37,500 bases of DNA, from positions 252,501-290,000 of the forward strand of contig RPFO01000059.1 in NCBI GenBank assembly GCA_009746045.1. Direction: 5' to 3'. The notes beneath the pieces are model-generated. The model ran no database searches and was not told the origin of the DNA. It saw nothing but the letters and a program-made list of their open reading frames with translations. Source of the stretch: Mesostigma viride. Taxonomy: Eukaryota; Streptophyta; Mesostigmatophyceae; Mesostigmatales; Mesostigmataceae. Positions 10,112 to 21,422 of this stretch are shown piece after piece. Numbering within the stretch: the first letter of the stretch is position 1; every line of letters begins with the position of its first letter. The position numbers and the translations under genes are program-made.

Positions 10112-10400
10112 TCAGCCATGCCCCGAGTAAGCGCTACCGAAAGGCGTTGGCACCATGCATGCAGTACGACCTCCAGGTCTGTGCCGACCAAGGGGCCCGC
10201 TGGCCCTCCAGGTCCTGCAGGCGGTCCTCCGGCGGAGCCAGCAGCACGTACACGCGGTCAGGGTTCCCATGGCCCCGAACTCCTCCTGGCACTGAGACAA
10301 AGGGCACCACACCGGGTGCGCGCATGGTGCCCGACGTCGCGCCATAAGCCGTTCACAAGCTTGGCCCGCTCAGCCCGATATGGCCGCCGTGTAGCCCGTC
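10112..10400 (-). pseudogene. Second LINE RLE-domain fragment
   Basis: The minus strand near 10285-10268 encodes EEFGAMG, and the plus-strand bases CATGGCCCCGAACTCCTC are identical to those at 8771-8788 in the first RLE remnant. Upstream residues suggest an AKLVNGLW-like segment. It is shorter and more decayed than the first copy. Confidence 0.45.
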
Positions 10401-10599
10401 GCCTGGGATGCACCTGAACCACGTACAACATGGCTAAGGCCTAAGAGCCAAGGGGCGAGCCACAGAAACTGCGTCAATAATTGAGCAAGCTACGGGGGTT
10501 CCTGGAGTGAGACACGTTTTTTTTTCTCCATGCACTGTCATGCAGCTGAAAAAACCTGCGCCGAGAGCTAGGTGCGGCACTGCGGCCGCCCCGCGTTAA

Positions 10600-12498
10600 G
10601 GGGACATGACACATTGAAAGTGCACTTTTCTGGAAAACAGACCTGTGCATGGGATAAAAATCCGGTTATGCTTCCAAACCATAAATATGTGAAAAAAAAA
10701 ATTTTCCAGCCACTTGGGGGTGGTACTACCCCCCAGCATGACCCAGTTATGAGCTAAAAATAGAAAAAGACGCTATTTTTGGCCGATTTTTCCTAGGAGA
10801 CTGGGCAAACCAAAAGTGACCAAACCACATATTTTCCTAAAATCCCCACCCTTGCAAATAAATCTGGCTACTCAGGACCACAAAATAAGCACGTTTAGAC
10901 TATTTATAGGGTTTAGCCCAAAACACGTATTTTTTTGGTCCTAAAAAAATAAATCAAATAGTAGACACATGCAAAAATTCCAGTGATGATATTTATACTA
11001 GGCCTAGGGTGGGAATTTCACTCTCACAAAGTTTGAGCTCATTCTGAGCACGTTTACTCATGTTATTAGTGTAAACATGCAAAAAAAAAATGACAGAAAA
11101 TCCGGGTTATGAGCACAAACAACACCCCTTTTACACCCTAGCCAACCACTAACTGGGGCAAACCAGGTGCAATTAATTAATAAAATGTATCATAAAGCTT
11201 GCCACCAAATTACAGGTCATTCTGACCTAGTTTGCCCATAGTACATCATGTTATAGCTGCCACCCTGCATGCTTGGTACACTGTGGCATGAGGGACACCA
11301 TAATCACATTCCTAAGCTTGCCCCCTGCAAATTGGGCAGAAGCACGTAAAGAAAATGCTAGATGCTTGAAGAAGACATCCACCGACAAAATCATTACGCA
11401 CGCAGGCATGACCACTTGCGGGAATCACCTCATAGCTAACACCCAGTCATGATGCTAAAGGATAAAAGGGCCATCCTCATAATAAGCACCTGATCCTTAT
11501 CATCTAGGAAGCCCCAGCCATGTGTAATGAAAGCAAAACATATTGGAAGGAGATAACTATATAACACATGCTCACCTTCCCTACAACTTCACACCTTGTT
11601 TTCCAGCAGGCTGAAGGGCCAAGACAAGCGTTTATGAGCTCGCCAGCTCCTTGCAACGTTGATGCCGCTCCCAGGCAGCTAGGGTCCTTGACTACGCAAT
11701 ATACAATGTCTACCATATGAAAAACTCCATAAAAGAAAGTGAAGCAGAGCCGCAAAACTGCCCGATCAACTCTTGCTAGCTTTAAGAAGCATGGCATACG
11801 CAGGATAAGGCAAAACATTGAAACCTGCGAAAACAGATAGCGCAACTGCAACAAGTGGCGAACAAAATAATAGCAAGAACACCCGGAATCGGCGCCAAAG
11901 CTTCATGCCAGGAACATTTAGAGCGCAAACCGACAGGGCGGTGACATGCGGCAAATGAACGTACCACGGACGGCTTTATTTCCTACCCAGGCGCGCGAGA
12001 CAGCCAGCCATCCATGGATGGCTTGACCGCGGATCGCGCAGGCCTGAACGATATCATTTCAGAAATGACGGGAAATGGCCGCAGATCGAAGCCGCTTAGG
12101 GTGTTTTCACGGTTTCCATTACTAAACGCTTCTTCCTGCATCAATATAATCCACAAATCTTAAATTCTACAGTCGCAGGCGCACGCATTCTAAATTAATA
12201 TGTGCGGCCAGATTTTCGGATTAGACCCCCGTGCAAATCTGGATTAAGAAAGGCACCGACTTTTCAAATTGTGCATATCTGGCTATGAAACATCATACTA
12301 GAACATCGTTTAAAACCACCGGCGTACATTTTTCGCTTGTCGCCTGGCCGATAAGGCAAATTTTTACGGAACACACGTCGCCATGGCCACCTCCGCACGA
12401 GGTGTGCGCATTGTGCACCACAATTTCACGGTCCGGGGGTACCGACGGTACCGGCGCGAATTTTTTGGCGCCAAAAAATTCCGATGTGTCATGTCCCC
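10600..12498 (+). mobile_element. B-family TTAA element, copy B1 (complete ends)
   Basis: The element is bounded by TTAA at 10596-10599 and 12499-12502. Its inverted ends share about 15 bp starting GGGGACATGACACAT. Length is 1899 bp. Left and right subterminal regions differ: the left has GGTGGTACTACCCCCC and GAGCTAAAAATAGAAAAAG, the right has GGCGCCAAAAAATTCC. That asymmetry sets the orientation used here. No transposase frame is present. TTAA target use and TIRs match piggyBac-type behaviour, though these ends start GGGG rather than the usual CCC; assignment to that superfamily is inference. Confidence 0.85.
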
Positions 12499-12502
12499 TT
12501 AA

Positions 12503-13719
12503 TTGGGGGGCTGCCGCTCCCCAAACCCCCCACTTGGGGGGCGCGCCCCCCCAACACCCCGCGTCCGCATCCCGCTCTCCATGCACACCCCGCGCTTCCC
12601 CGGTAACTTGGACCTCGCGCACCTCTGCCCCTCCCCCATGCATGCCTCCTTCACGACGCCGCACCTCCCGGGCGCGGGATGCGCTGGCAGCCTTAATTAG
12701 TAGTGGCGCCCCTGCGCCGCGTCGGTCCTTACGCATCGCGGCCGGCGCAACTGCAGGAGATGGGCGACCTGGAAGACGGCGGTCGTGGCGCCCCTGTGCC
12801 ACTCTCGCTTGTGTGCGAGATCTGACACAGTGGTGAGGATGCCCCCTGTCTCCTCGTGTGTGATTCGTGCCAATGCGGCCGGCTCGGGCGTGTGCACGCA
12901 CTGCTTGGTCCCGCCCCTCTTCCGGCTGCCTCGAGGCCGATCCCCCGGGTCCTTGGGCGTGCCCTCATTGCGTGCATGGCCCCGCCTCGGCCGTCCCTAT
13001 GTAGTAGGCTCCCAACGCGCCGGGCCGTGTCGACCCAGGGATCGACATTCCGGGCCCGCGCCCCCTCCCGCCGGCAGCCCCTCGCTGGACCCTCGATCCT
13101 GGGCCTAAGTTGCGGACCTCGTGGAGGGTTCCACACCGTGCTCCCGCTCTGGCCGGCCCCGCGCCGTCACGTCCGGCCCCTCCGCGGGGTCGATCGATCC
13201 CCTAGCTGGCCCTATAGCTGCATAGCTCTGGGGATCCATCAGTGCAGTGCCCCGCCTATATAGCTCTGGAGATCCACCTCGATCCGGCCATGCATGCAGC
13301 ATGCACGGCTGTGGCCGACCTGCGTCCGCTGCTGAAACCGGTGCTCAAGGTCGCCCTTGTGGAGGCCTACGCACATGCTCAGGACGTGCAGAGGCGGCCC
13401 AGCCAGTGCATCGCGGATGCCAAGGCCTGCCAAGCTCGCAACCAGGGCAAGGATCAACATGCATGGTACCACCTCGACGGCGGCCGGCGGCAGCGCACCC
13501 CGGTGGAGCACACGCCACACGGGGGACGGCGCGGCGCCGGTCAGCCTCGACCGCTAGTTGGCCCGGCCATGTGCAATGTTAATTCCTTGACACTGGTGGG
13601 GCTCGCGCCTCGATCCCCCCCGCCGCTTCACCCCGAGACGCCCGCCCGTCTCGGTGTTGCCGGCCGGACCCCCCCCGCCGCCTGCACCCACCTCCTCGGC
13701 CGCGGACTACCAAGTCCCC
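12503..13719. other. GC-rich stretch upstream of a LINE reverse transcriptase
   Basis: GC content is clearly higher than in the flanking B element. A hairpin-prone GGGGGG/CCCCCC segment lies at 12505-12550. Frames on both strands are open because of the composition. The plus-strand frame at about 13290-13450 (DLRPLLKPVLKVALVEAY) could be the linker before a LINE reverse transcriptase, but no endonuclease motif is recognised. Confidence 0.3.
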
Positions 13720-14918
13720 GCCTTGAAGGAGGGCTGCCTTGCCACCAACGACGTCGTCCACCCCTTCACTTTGGAGGAATTGGACGGCGCCCGGCCTTGC
13801 TCGCCTGCGCGGTCCGAAGCGGCGGTCGGTGCCGACCACCTTTCTGCTATAAGAGCTCTGCTGAAGACCCCTGACCCGGCGGTGCGGGAGCTTCTGCTGG
13901 CGCTCTGTTTAACCGTGTCCTGCTCTCTGATGAGCCCCCGCCTGCTGAGTGGCAGACGGCCATCCGAGACATGCTGTACAAGAAGGGCTCTGCTGCTGAC
14001 CCCGGCAACTATCAGGGTGTCTGCCTCCAGAGCGCCGCGCTGCATGAAGCGCGTGACAGTCAATGCTGCACAGGCTAGCTCCGCGCGCCGCGCTGGACCC
14101 GTACCTGTGTGAGTACGTACGTCTCAGATATGGATTTCCGTCGTGGTCGAAACATGCACTGTCATGGCCAGGTCTTTGTGGCGCGCCGGTTGATCGATGG
14201 AGGAGGTGCGTCGCATTTGCCCTGATGGTTTTTCGCTGGTCTTCATTTTTGTTGACTATCTATATCAAGGCTTTCGACACGGGGTTCTGGGAGGCTCTTC
14301 GGGCCATCCTTGCTCTGGATCGCGTCCCCCGGCAGCATTTGTTGCTGCCATTCGCGGGCTGTACGAGGGCTCATGCACAGCTAGGCAGTAGTGCGAACTG
14401 CGGAGGGCACCACCCCACCATTCCCCCTTCACCACGGGGTGTGGCAAGGTTGTGTCCTGTCCCCTGTCATCATCTGTCCATTTTGTCGTGGATCACGTCA
14501 TGCGCCAGGCACGTGCACGCTTTATACTGAGCACTCTTTAGGGGTTCGAGCCTGGCTTGGACATCCTTAACGATCGCGAATATGGCGGCGGTGGCCCTGG
14601 CCACTGCCTGTCCGACCTGATTTATGCGGATGATACCACCCTCATCGCGAGCGCCCCGATCACATTCAGACCTGGCTGGACTGTCTGGGCCTGGAGGCGC
14701 GGGCGGTGGGGTTTGATCGAGATTGGTGTCAAATCCGAGGCGATCGATCTGGTGATCGGGGCTACCAGTGCCCCGCCACGGCCCCGGCTGCTAGACGGGA
14801 TGGAGGCCGGCCCCGTTCCGTGATCGCTTCAAACTGCTGGGGAGCATGCTCCCCGACACCGCCGCGATCGACGATGTGGACATCCGCATCGGCCTGGCCT
14901 GGGCTAGGCTTCGTTCGC
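13720..14918 (+). pseudogene. LINE reverse transcriptase remnant (outer LINE L0, 5' part)
   Basis: Conserved reverse transcriptase landmarks appear in order across several frameshifts. They are PFTLEELDGA (about 13763), PDPAVRELLLAL (13874), FNRVLLSDEPP (13905), DMLYKKGSAADPGNYQGVCL (13966), LDPYL (14095), a Tyr-Gly-Phe-x-x-Gly-Arg-like segment (14130), a GVWQGCVLSP-like block B (14440) and DLIYADDTTLIAS with the catalytic YADD (14617-14655). A thumb-like end DIRIGLAWARLRSL lies at 14880-14918. The closest relative in the window is the LINE at 21344-23025. Many stops and frameshifts make it non-functional. It ends where element E begins. Its likely continuation starts at 23603. Confidence 0.7.
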
Positions 14919-15632
14919 TAAGTAAGTAAGTAAGTAAGTACTTGCGTGTCATGTGCAAAGGCATGCCACGGAGTACTTATGCATGCTAATCTCATTAGAA
15001 AAGTAATTACACAAAAGTTGAAACAAATATCGTCTGCATCATCCCCCAACCCTTGGATGGTACTGGTACCTATTTCTAGTTACCAGTTTTATTCGTAACT
15101 ACAAATCGTGACCAGTTTTAGAACCAAGCTGGCGCGAATGCCAGTAGATATTTCCGTGATTATTATTTTTAGGTCTGCTGCTAGAGCTAGATGTGTAGTA
15201 CACCCTGATACCGGACATCACTATGTTCAGACCAAGTTTGCAGGGACTAATTAACGGTTACAGTATACAGGGGGGTATACCCTGGTGCACAGCTGCCACT
15301 CATTTTTAGCTTGTCATCTTCCAGTTATTTTTAGATAGTACAGCTGGGTCCCTGGGACAACCAGTGATGTGAGTGTTCAGAAGCCATGCATGGCTACCAA
15401 TTTAACTGCCTTTCCAAGGCCAGGTCCAATAAAGTTGTTTAAACCACATAAAATGCATTTTAGGTGTATCACATGTCTCGCACCCAGCGGATCCGGGCCC
15501 TGGGGGGGGTCCTTAAGGGGACATGACACCCGGGACTTTTTTGGCGCCAAAAAAGTCGGGACGGTACCGACGGACCGTGAAATTGTGGTGCACAGTGCGC
15601 GCACCGTGCGGAGGTGGCCATGGCGACGTGCG

Positions 15633-17352
15633 TTCGTCGTCTGTCCCTGGTCCTCTACGGAGGACTGAGTTGAACTCAGTCCTCTCTAGAGGACCGAGTT
15701 TTTGGGTTTCGTAGAAAATTCGCCACGGTCAGAATGTTTGTCAAAAAAATTCTCTCAAAATTTATTCAAATACTACGTGAAAAGATCTTTCTTGGACATA
15801 TTTTTGGGATTTTTTTGGATTTGGTATGAGCGGCTAAATGTACGGTCAAAGTACAGGTGGTAAGGGTACTTTTCCACGTGAAACGCGAGTTCCGGAAATG
15901 CACGACCTAGCCATGGCGGCTCGCGCCCATGCATGCAGTTTACGTTTGCGGACGAGTTAGCTGTCCAAACTCAGGAAATAGATTTAACATGCCCTAAAGA
16001 TGATAAAAATCAATTTTTAGCTGGCGGGGATGCGATTTACCCGGTGTCGGCACTGTTCTTGCTGGAAAAATCTGCGATAAGGCAGGTCGACGGAATTGAT
16101 GACGGCGCTTGCTTTCCGGCGCAATTTCAATGGCTGATAGGTTTCTTTCTACATTTTAACATGCATTGTATTAGAATGAATTGAGTGACAGTATAGATTT
16201 GATGATTTCGACCATTCTGTCACGTCATGGTCTATGTGCCGAAGAGTGCCACTTTTGCGGGCACCGCCTGGGCCAAGGTAACGCCAGCCGTGCCAGGTAA
16301 AGCCGGATAATCGTTGCCTCTTCGTTCCTTGATGTTCGTACATGAGTTTAAGCTTGCGAGGCGTTGTCAGGTTCAGGTCTTGATGCTGTTTCTTGACCGT
16401 TGCCTGCCCCTCTCTAAAACCCCCTTTTCAGATGATGTTAGCAGGCATTTGCCTTAACCCAGTGTAGTTGTGCAGGGTTTTAGGAGCTGTGCAGGTTTAA
16501 ACACCTTCGTAGATGTTAGTTATTCTCTTGCTACGTTCATACTGCATGATTGTGTGGCCACGGGCTGCGTCAAGGGTGCATTCAAGCTTTTACGGGTGAG
16601 TGAAAAGTCTTGGTGACAAACCACTGCCATCATGTGCCAGCAACTATGTTGGCCACATCATGGCAAGGCAAAACAGTTATAGCCATATCTATTGTTGTTA
16701 GAAACAATGGAAATATGCTTAACCTACCCATTATATTGGTGGTTGACACTTATAACATAACCCTTTGTTGGTAGGTATCCAAGCCCATTCCCTACATGCA
16801 TGCATAGGCTCTCACTACATGATAAGGTATGATATACCTGAAGTATGATGATGCAAGTGTGTTGTCCTGTAATGCTTGAAGGGAAATGAGTTGATTGGAA
16901 TGGTTGGTGGCCACGGTATTGTGTAGTATGACCGCACTTATATGCTAGCAAAGTTAGCAAAAGGCCCATTCCTCTCCTGAGGACTGAGAGTTTTTTAATT
17001 GTTTCAGGCAGTTGCAGTGGCCAAAGTGAGCCCAGTTTTTTGCCACGTTTCAAGAACTATATTGTTTACATGCCTATATTTTTTCTTCATGCACCAGGAT
17101 TTGATTGAATTTTTCCCACTCGTTCTTATCCCGAAAAATGCAAAGTCGCGAGCGGTGCCCAACGTCCGTGTAATTTTCAGGTGTTCGGGTCAAGTTTTCA
17201 CATATGCAGTATTTTTGCCAACAAAATGACATCTAGTACACCCCCGATCCACATCAAAACATTTGGGATGGACCCCCCACCTAGTCGCTACACGCGGTTG
17301 AAAGTTGTCAACTCAGTCCTCCTGTGAGGACTGAGTTGGGACAGACGACGAG
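15633..17352 (+). mobile_element. A-family TTAA element, copy A2
   Basis: The right end is GGGACAGACGACGAG followed by TTAA (17353-17356). The left end TTCGTCGTCTGTCCC lacks the first bases and the TTAA; a 4-bp deletion at the junction would explain both. Subterminal inverted repeats of AGGACTGAGTT occur at each end. Length 1720 bp is close to A1's 1718 bp, and the two align throughout. It sits inside B2 at GTGCG|TTAA. No transposase is recognisable. Confidence 0.8.
15933..16184 (+). CDS. Conserved small ORF carried by A elements (copy in A2)
   Basis: There are 83 codons from ATG 15933. The first 57 or so align with the frame in A1 at 25072: MQFTF, QTQEID, CPKDD, GDAIY, VSALFLLEKSAIRQVDG are shared. 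The C-termini differ because of a stop in A1. The pattern GDAIY..VSALFLLEKSAIRQVDG looks like part of a folded domain, but I recognise no family. It could be a transposase remnant, one exon of a spliced gene, or a captured host exon. Coding status is unproven. Confidence 0.35.
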   Translation: MQFTFADELAVQTQEIDLTCPKDDKNQFLAGGDAIYPVSALFLLEKSAIRQVDGIDDGACFPAQFQWLIGFFLHFNMHCIRMN

Positions 17353-17591
17353 TTAAAATATGGCTAATCCGGCGGGCGACAGGCCGAAAAATTAAGCCGA
17401 TGGTTAAAAGTGATGTTCTATTATGATGTTTCATAGCCAGATCTGCACTATTTGCAAATTCGCTGCCTTTGTTGGTACAGATTTGCACGGGGGTCTCATC
17501 CAACAATTTGGCCGCGATGAATAATCTAGCATGCGTGCCTGCGACGGTAGAACTCGATATTCGTGGGTTGTATTGATGCAGTAAGAGCCGT

Positions 17592-17906
17592 TTAGTAACG
17601 GACACCATGAAAATAACCTATAATAAGCGTCTTCGATCTGCGGCCATTTCCTGTCATTTCTAAAATGATTTCGTTCAGGCCTGCGCGATCCGCGGTTAAT
17701 CCATCCATGGTTGGCTGGCTTTTCTTGCGCGCCTGGGTAGGAAATAATGCCGGCCGTGGTACGTTGATTTGCCGCATGTCACCGCCCAGTCTGTTTGCGC
17801 TCGTAATGAACCTGGCATGAAACTTTTGGCGCCGTTTCTGGGTTCTTCTTGCTATTTTGTTCTCCACTTGTTGCAGTTGTGCTATCAGATTTTCCGCAGC
17901 TTTCAA
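17592..17906 (-). pseudogene. Short open frame in the B-family body
   Basis: The frame has 104 codons with a basic helix-prone start (AENLIAQLQQVENKIARRTQ) and a later MDGLTADRAGLNEI segment. B1 has the homologous segment (about 11840-12090, plus orientation), but with a stop and frameshifts in the first half and only the MDGLTADRAGLN part kept. No initiation context or family is recognised. It may be the relic of a protein encoded by the autonomous B parent. Confidence 0.25.
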
Positions 17907-18693
17907 TGGTTTTCCTTACGCTGCGTATGCCATGCTTCCTAAAGCTACCCAGATTTGATCGGGCAGTTATCTGGCTTTGCTACGCTTCCTGTATGGAGGT
18001 TTTCACACGGTAGACATTCTATAGTTGCGTAGTCAAGGACCCTAGCTGCCTGGGAGCGGCATCACCGTTGCAAAGAGCTGGCGAGCTCATAAACGCCTGT
18101 CATGGCTCTTCAGCCTGCTGGAAAAAAAGGTTGTTGTATGGAAGGTGAGAATATGTGAGTTACTTATCACATCCCCACCTGTTTAGCCTCCATTAAACAT
18201 GGCTTGTACTTCCTAGATGACAGGGATCAGGTCGTTATGGCTATGAAGGATGCACCTTTTATCCATAAGCGTCATGACATGGTGTTGGCTATGAGTGATT
18301 CCCGCAAGCGGTCATACCTGCTCATAATGGTTAAAGAGTTGGTGGTTGTTTTCTTCAAGCATCTAGCATTTGTTTTTCGTGGTTCTGCCCCATTTGCAGG
18401 GGGCAAGCTTAGGAATGTGCTCATGCTATTGCCTCATGTCATGGTGCACCAAGCATGCAGGCTGGCAGCTATAACAAGATGTAATATGGGCAAACTAGGT
18501 CAGAATGACCTGTAATTTGGTGGCAAGCTTCCTAACATCATAAATAAACTAATGGCTGTTGTTTTGGCCCAGTTTGTGGTGGGCAAGGGTGTCTTTGTGG
18601 TGGTGTTTGAGCTCCAAACCACAAAAAGCGATCGTTTTTTTTTTGCACATGACCATATTTCAATGTGAGTAAACGTGGTCAGAATGAGCTGAA

Positions 18694-20696
18694 TTAATTT
18701 AATTAATTAATAAGCACGTGACTGCGTCACGTGGGTGCCAATACAGAGTAAAGGAACCTTCAACCCTATATACACAGTGAGAAGGAGGGAGGGCGCCCTA
18801 GCTTCTCTCACTGCCGCAGGTGGGCAGGCCACAGAGCGCTCTCTCCACGGCATGGTGCCGGCCTGCCGGGGCGCAACACTGTGGGTGCAATACAACCATG
18901 CAGTGCAATACCATAGGTAGGCTGACGCATAGCTTATGCTACAAATGTGAGGTGGGCTCAAGACGTCGGCTAATTAAGGCGCAAGCTGATGGCCACAAGG
19001 TGCCAGAGCTAATTGAAGGTACTATAACGCTGTGCGCTAATATCGTTTCAAGTGCATGCTGTAATGCCTATAAGCTATCCCATCATCGATTGCCCCCATC
19101 TAGACAACTAGCTGGAGTGCTCTATCCCGGGGAAGCCCGGGGGGGCTTCCACAGTTTCTTGTTTACATAGAGGTCCCCGCCCCGCCAGTACACTTGGGGC
19201 TTCTCGGGGTTGGTCTTGTGGCGGATGTAGTCGGGCCACTGATCGTGGCGTTGCTGCTGCTGGGCTGGCGTCAGGTCGTCGTCAAGCGACCAGAAGGTGT
19301 TCACCAGCTTCTTGCGGCAAGAGAGGAACCGAACTCGGGCTGTGGTGTCGCTGAAGGTGAGGACCACTGGAGGGGGCCCAGCCTTGGCCCGTGGATGGGG
19401 CAGGCGGTAGGCGCCCTGCAGTATCGCACCTGGCAGCTGCATGCACGCCAAGAGCTGTTTCTTCAGCTCGTCGAGAAGAGAGTCTGGGGTCTCCTCCGGC
19501 AGCATGTCGAAGCGCCTGAGGATGACCCGGCAGCGGCGACGGTCGCGGTCAGCGGCCTCGCGGCGCGTGTCTTCCAGCTCCTGGAGCTTGGTGGTGATGG
19601 CGGTCGTGGTAGAGGATGCCTGGCTCTTGAGCAGGTCCGCCCAGGAGGCGCGAGTCGAGGGGTCATCGCTAGCCCTACCAGCAGGTTGGGAGGCGATGGT
19701 GGCCGTGCGCTCGGCGATCTCGGGGACCTGCGTGGCCAGGGCGTCTACCTTGGCAGCAACTGCCTCAAGTTTCACGGTGCCTTGGCCGACTCGGCCTTCC
19801 ACCTGATTAAGGCGGGTGGTCACAGTGGCTGTGGCCTCGGAAACTTTGGTGGCAATGTGCTCTTGCGTAGCAGTAAACTGAGGCTGGAGCTTAAGGGCGA
19901 CTCTGGCTTCAATGTTGTTGACCTTGGCCGAGAGAGTGTTGAGTGGGCCGTCAGGCGCGTTCAGGGCGGCGAGCTGCTCAGCCATCGGCGCCAGCTGCTC
20001 CGCCACTGCAGCTCGGATGGAGTCCGTGCTGGGGGAGGTGCTGCTCTGCGGGGATGCTGCAGCTGCTGACTGCTGCATGTGGCTGCCCGTCTGCGCTCAT
20101 GCAGGAGGCTCCTGAGGCCAGCGTAGCCAATCTGGGTGATGTCGTGGGCGTCGCAGCGCAGGTAGCTGCACATGATGACTGCCTTCAAGTACGCCTCCGG
20201 TTCTTGAAGCAGCCATTCCCAGGCGGGCTTGGTGACCTTGTCGCCAGGGGTAGGCAGGAAAAGTTCGTCATGGCCGGCGGGCCAGGAACTTGATAACATC
20301 GTCACATTGTTCCTTCGTGAGCGTAAAGATTTCCAAGATGCAAAAATCCCGCTGGCCGGCGCCGAAGCGGCGGACGTCCCATTTGGTATGGGAAGTTCGG
20401 GTTTTCTTGGGAATGGGCGACGAATTTGGCGTAGAGCACTGCGTCGAGGGAGGCAGACCGGGGGGGAGAGCTTCGATCAGCGCAAAAAGGTTGGCGTCCG
20501 CAGGAGTTGATGTCGCACGTGCTGCTGTCGACGGGAATGCCGACGACAGCTCAAACTGAAAATGTTTGTCAAGGCTGCGTTTAATTTGGTGGCATTTGCA
20601 AAATACTGCGTTACAGCCGTAACCGATTATACTACTGTAGCAGATGCGTCTTGAAAAGACGCATCTGATGCAAGTATAGCCTGACTGAATTTGAGT
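18694..20696 (-). mobile_element. ORF1-only retroelement HAL-d (2003 bp)
   Basis: The insertion is bounded by a 12-bp TSD, GAATGAGCTGAA (18682-18693 and 20697-20708). The empty site is visible in B1 (reverse complement near 11040). Read on the minus strand, a hairpin lies near the 5' end (20667-20641, stem CAGATGCGTCT). The ORF1 remnant follows, then a 3' region ending in the hairpin CACGTGAC-GCA-GTCACGTG and a TTAA-type tail (TTATTAATTAATTAA). There is no room for a reverse transcriptase. The size matches HAL-a and HAL-b once their insertions are removed. Confidence 0.8.
19122..20560 (-). pseudogene. L1-ORF1p-like protein of HAL-d, frameshifted at the N-terminus
   Basis: The main open part is 20078-19122 (318 codons): a Ser/Ala-rich start, a long helical stretch rich in Ala/Gln/Val (probably a coiled coil, about residues 25-180), then an RRM-like core. 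The core has CRVILRRFDM as the RNP2-like strand and PPVVLTFSDTTARVRFL as the RNP1-like strand. A C-terminal domain follows with LDDDLTPAQQQQRHDQWPDY and YWRGGDLYVNKKLW. This is the layout of L1 ORF1p, an RNA-binding trimer. N-terminal sequence continues upstream in other frames (about 20560-20090), so at least two frameshifts have broken it. It is about 35-40% similar to HAL-b ORF1 by eye in the RRM and C-terminal parts. Confidence 0.65.
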
Positions 20697-21422
20697 GAAT
20701 GAGCTGAAACTTTGGGGCTGTGTGATTGCAACCCTGGGCCAATTTTGATTATATGATTTGACCCCATTGCATGTGTCTATGATTTGATATATTTTTTTAG
20801 GCACCAAAAAATACGTGTTTTGGGGTAAACTATTTCAATGTGTCTAAACATGCTTATTCTGACCTGCAAACTAGCTGGAATCAATATGGCAAGGGTTGCA
20901 ATTAGATGGGAATATATGATTTGGCCACAATAGGTTTGCCCATTGTCCTAGGGAAAATCGGCCAAAAATAGCGTCTTTTTCTATTTTTAGCACATAACGG
21001 TCACATGGTGGGGGGTAGTACACCCCCAAGTGGTTGGAAAATTTTTTTTTATCATATTTATGGTCCCCCATCATAACTGGATTTTTATCACATGCCTAGG
21101 CCATGAGGTATGGTTTCCAGAAAAGTGCCCTTTTGGGGTGTCATGTCCCCTTATAAAATGTACCCATAGGACGTTGCAACATGACCACCAACCAACATGA
21201 CCCCCAAGTAACTCAATATATGTGTGTGCTTTGGTCCCAATATGGATGGTAAAATTGTTATTAGGTTGGTTTGTGGACTTTATAGTGCAAAGTGCAACTG
21301 TTAACTACTTTTCTAGGAACGAGTTAGACACCATCCAAGGGTTAAGCACTAGATGGGGATGTAATCCTCATCCGAGCTGTCCTCTACTGTAATGGCATGC
21401 AGACGAGGCGGTAGTGTAGCGG

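Larger units (their letters stand above)
15517..21150 (-). mobile_element. B-family TTAA element, copy B2, with two nested insertions
   Basis: The left end has TTAA (15513-15516) then GGGGACATGACACC. The right end is TGTCATGTCCCC followed by TTAT, a mutated TTAA. Orientation is reversed relative to B1: 17357-18680 is the reverse complement of about 11050-12340, and 20710-21150 matches B1's left end. Removing A2 (about 1.72 kb) and the ORF1 retroelement (18694-20696 plus a 12-bp duplication) leaves about 1.9 kb, the length of B1. That agreement supports the nesting. Confidence 0.85.

Noticed and set aside
10600-12498. Search for a DDE/DDD transposase inside B, A, C and D elements
   Set aside because: Frames are short and no transposase motif could be made out; the copies are treated as non-autonomous.
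12293-13263. Several long overlapping frames on both strands
   Set aside because: They cross the B1 boundary or arise from high GC content; none has a recognisable domain.
14530-14560. GGTTCGAGCC resembling a tRNA T-arm
   Set aside because: No matching D-arm, anticodon arm or acceptor stem around it; it lies in the decayed LINE.
19194-20069. 291-codon plus-strand frame
   Set aside because: Antisense shadow of the HAL-d ORF1, which has clear RRM-type motifs on the minus strand.
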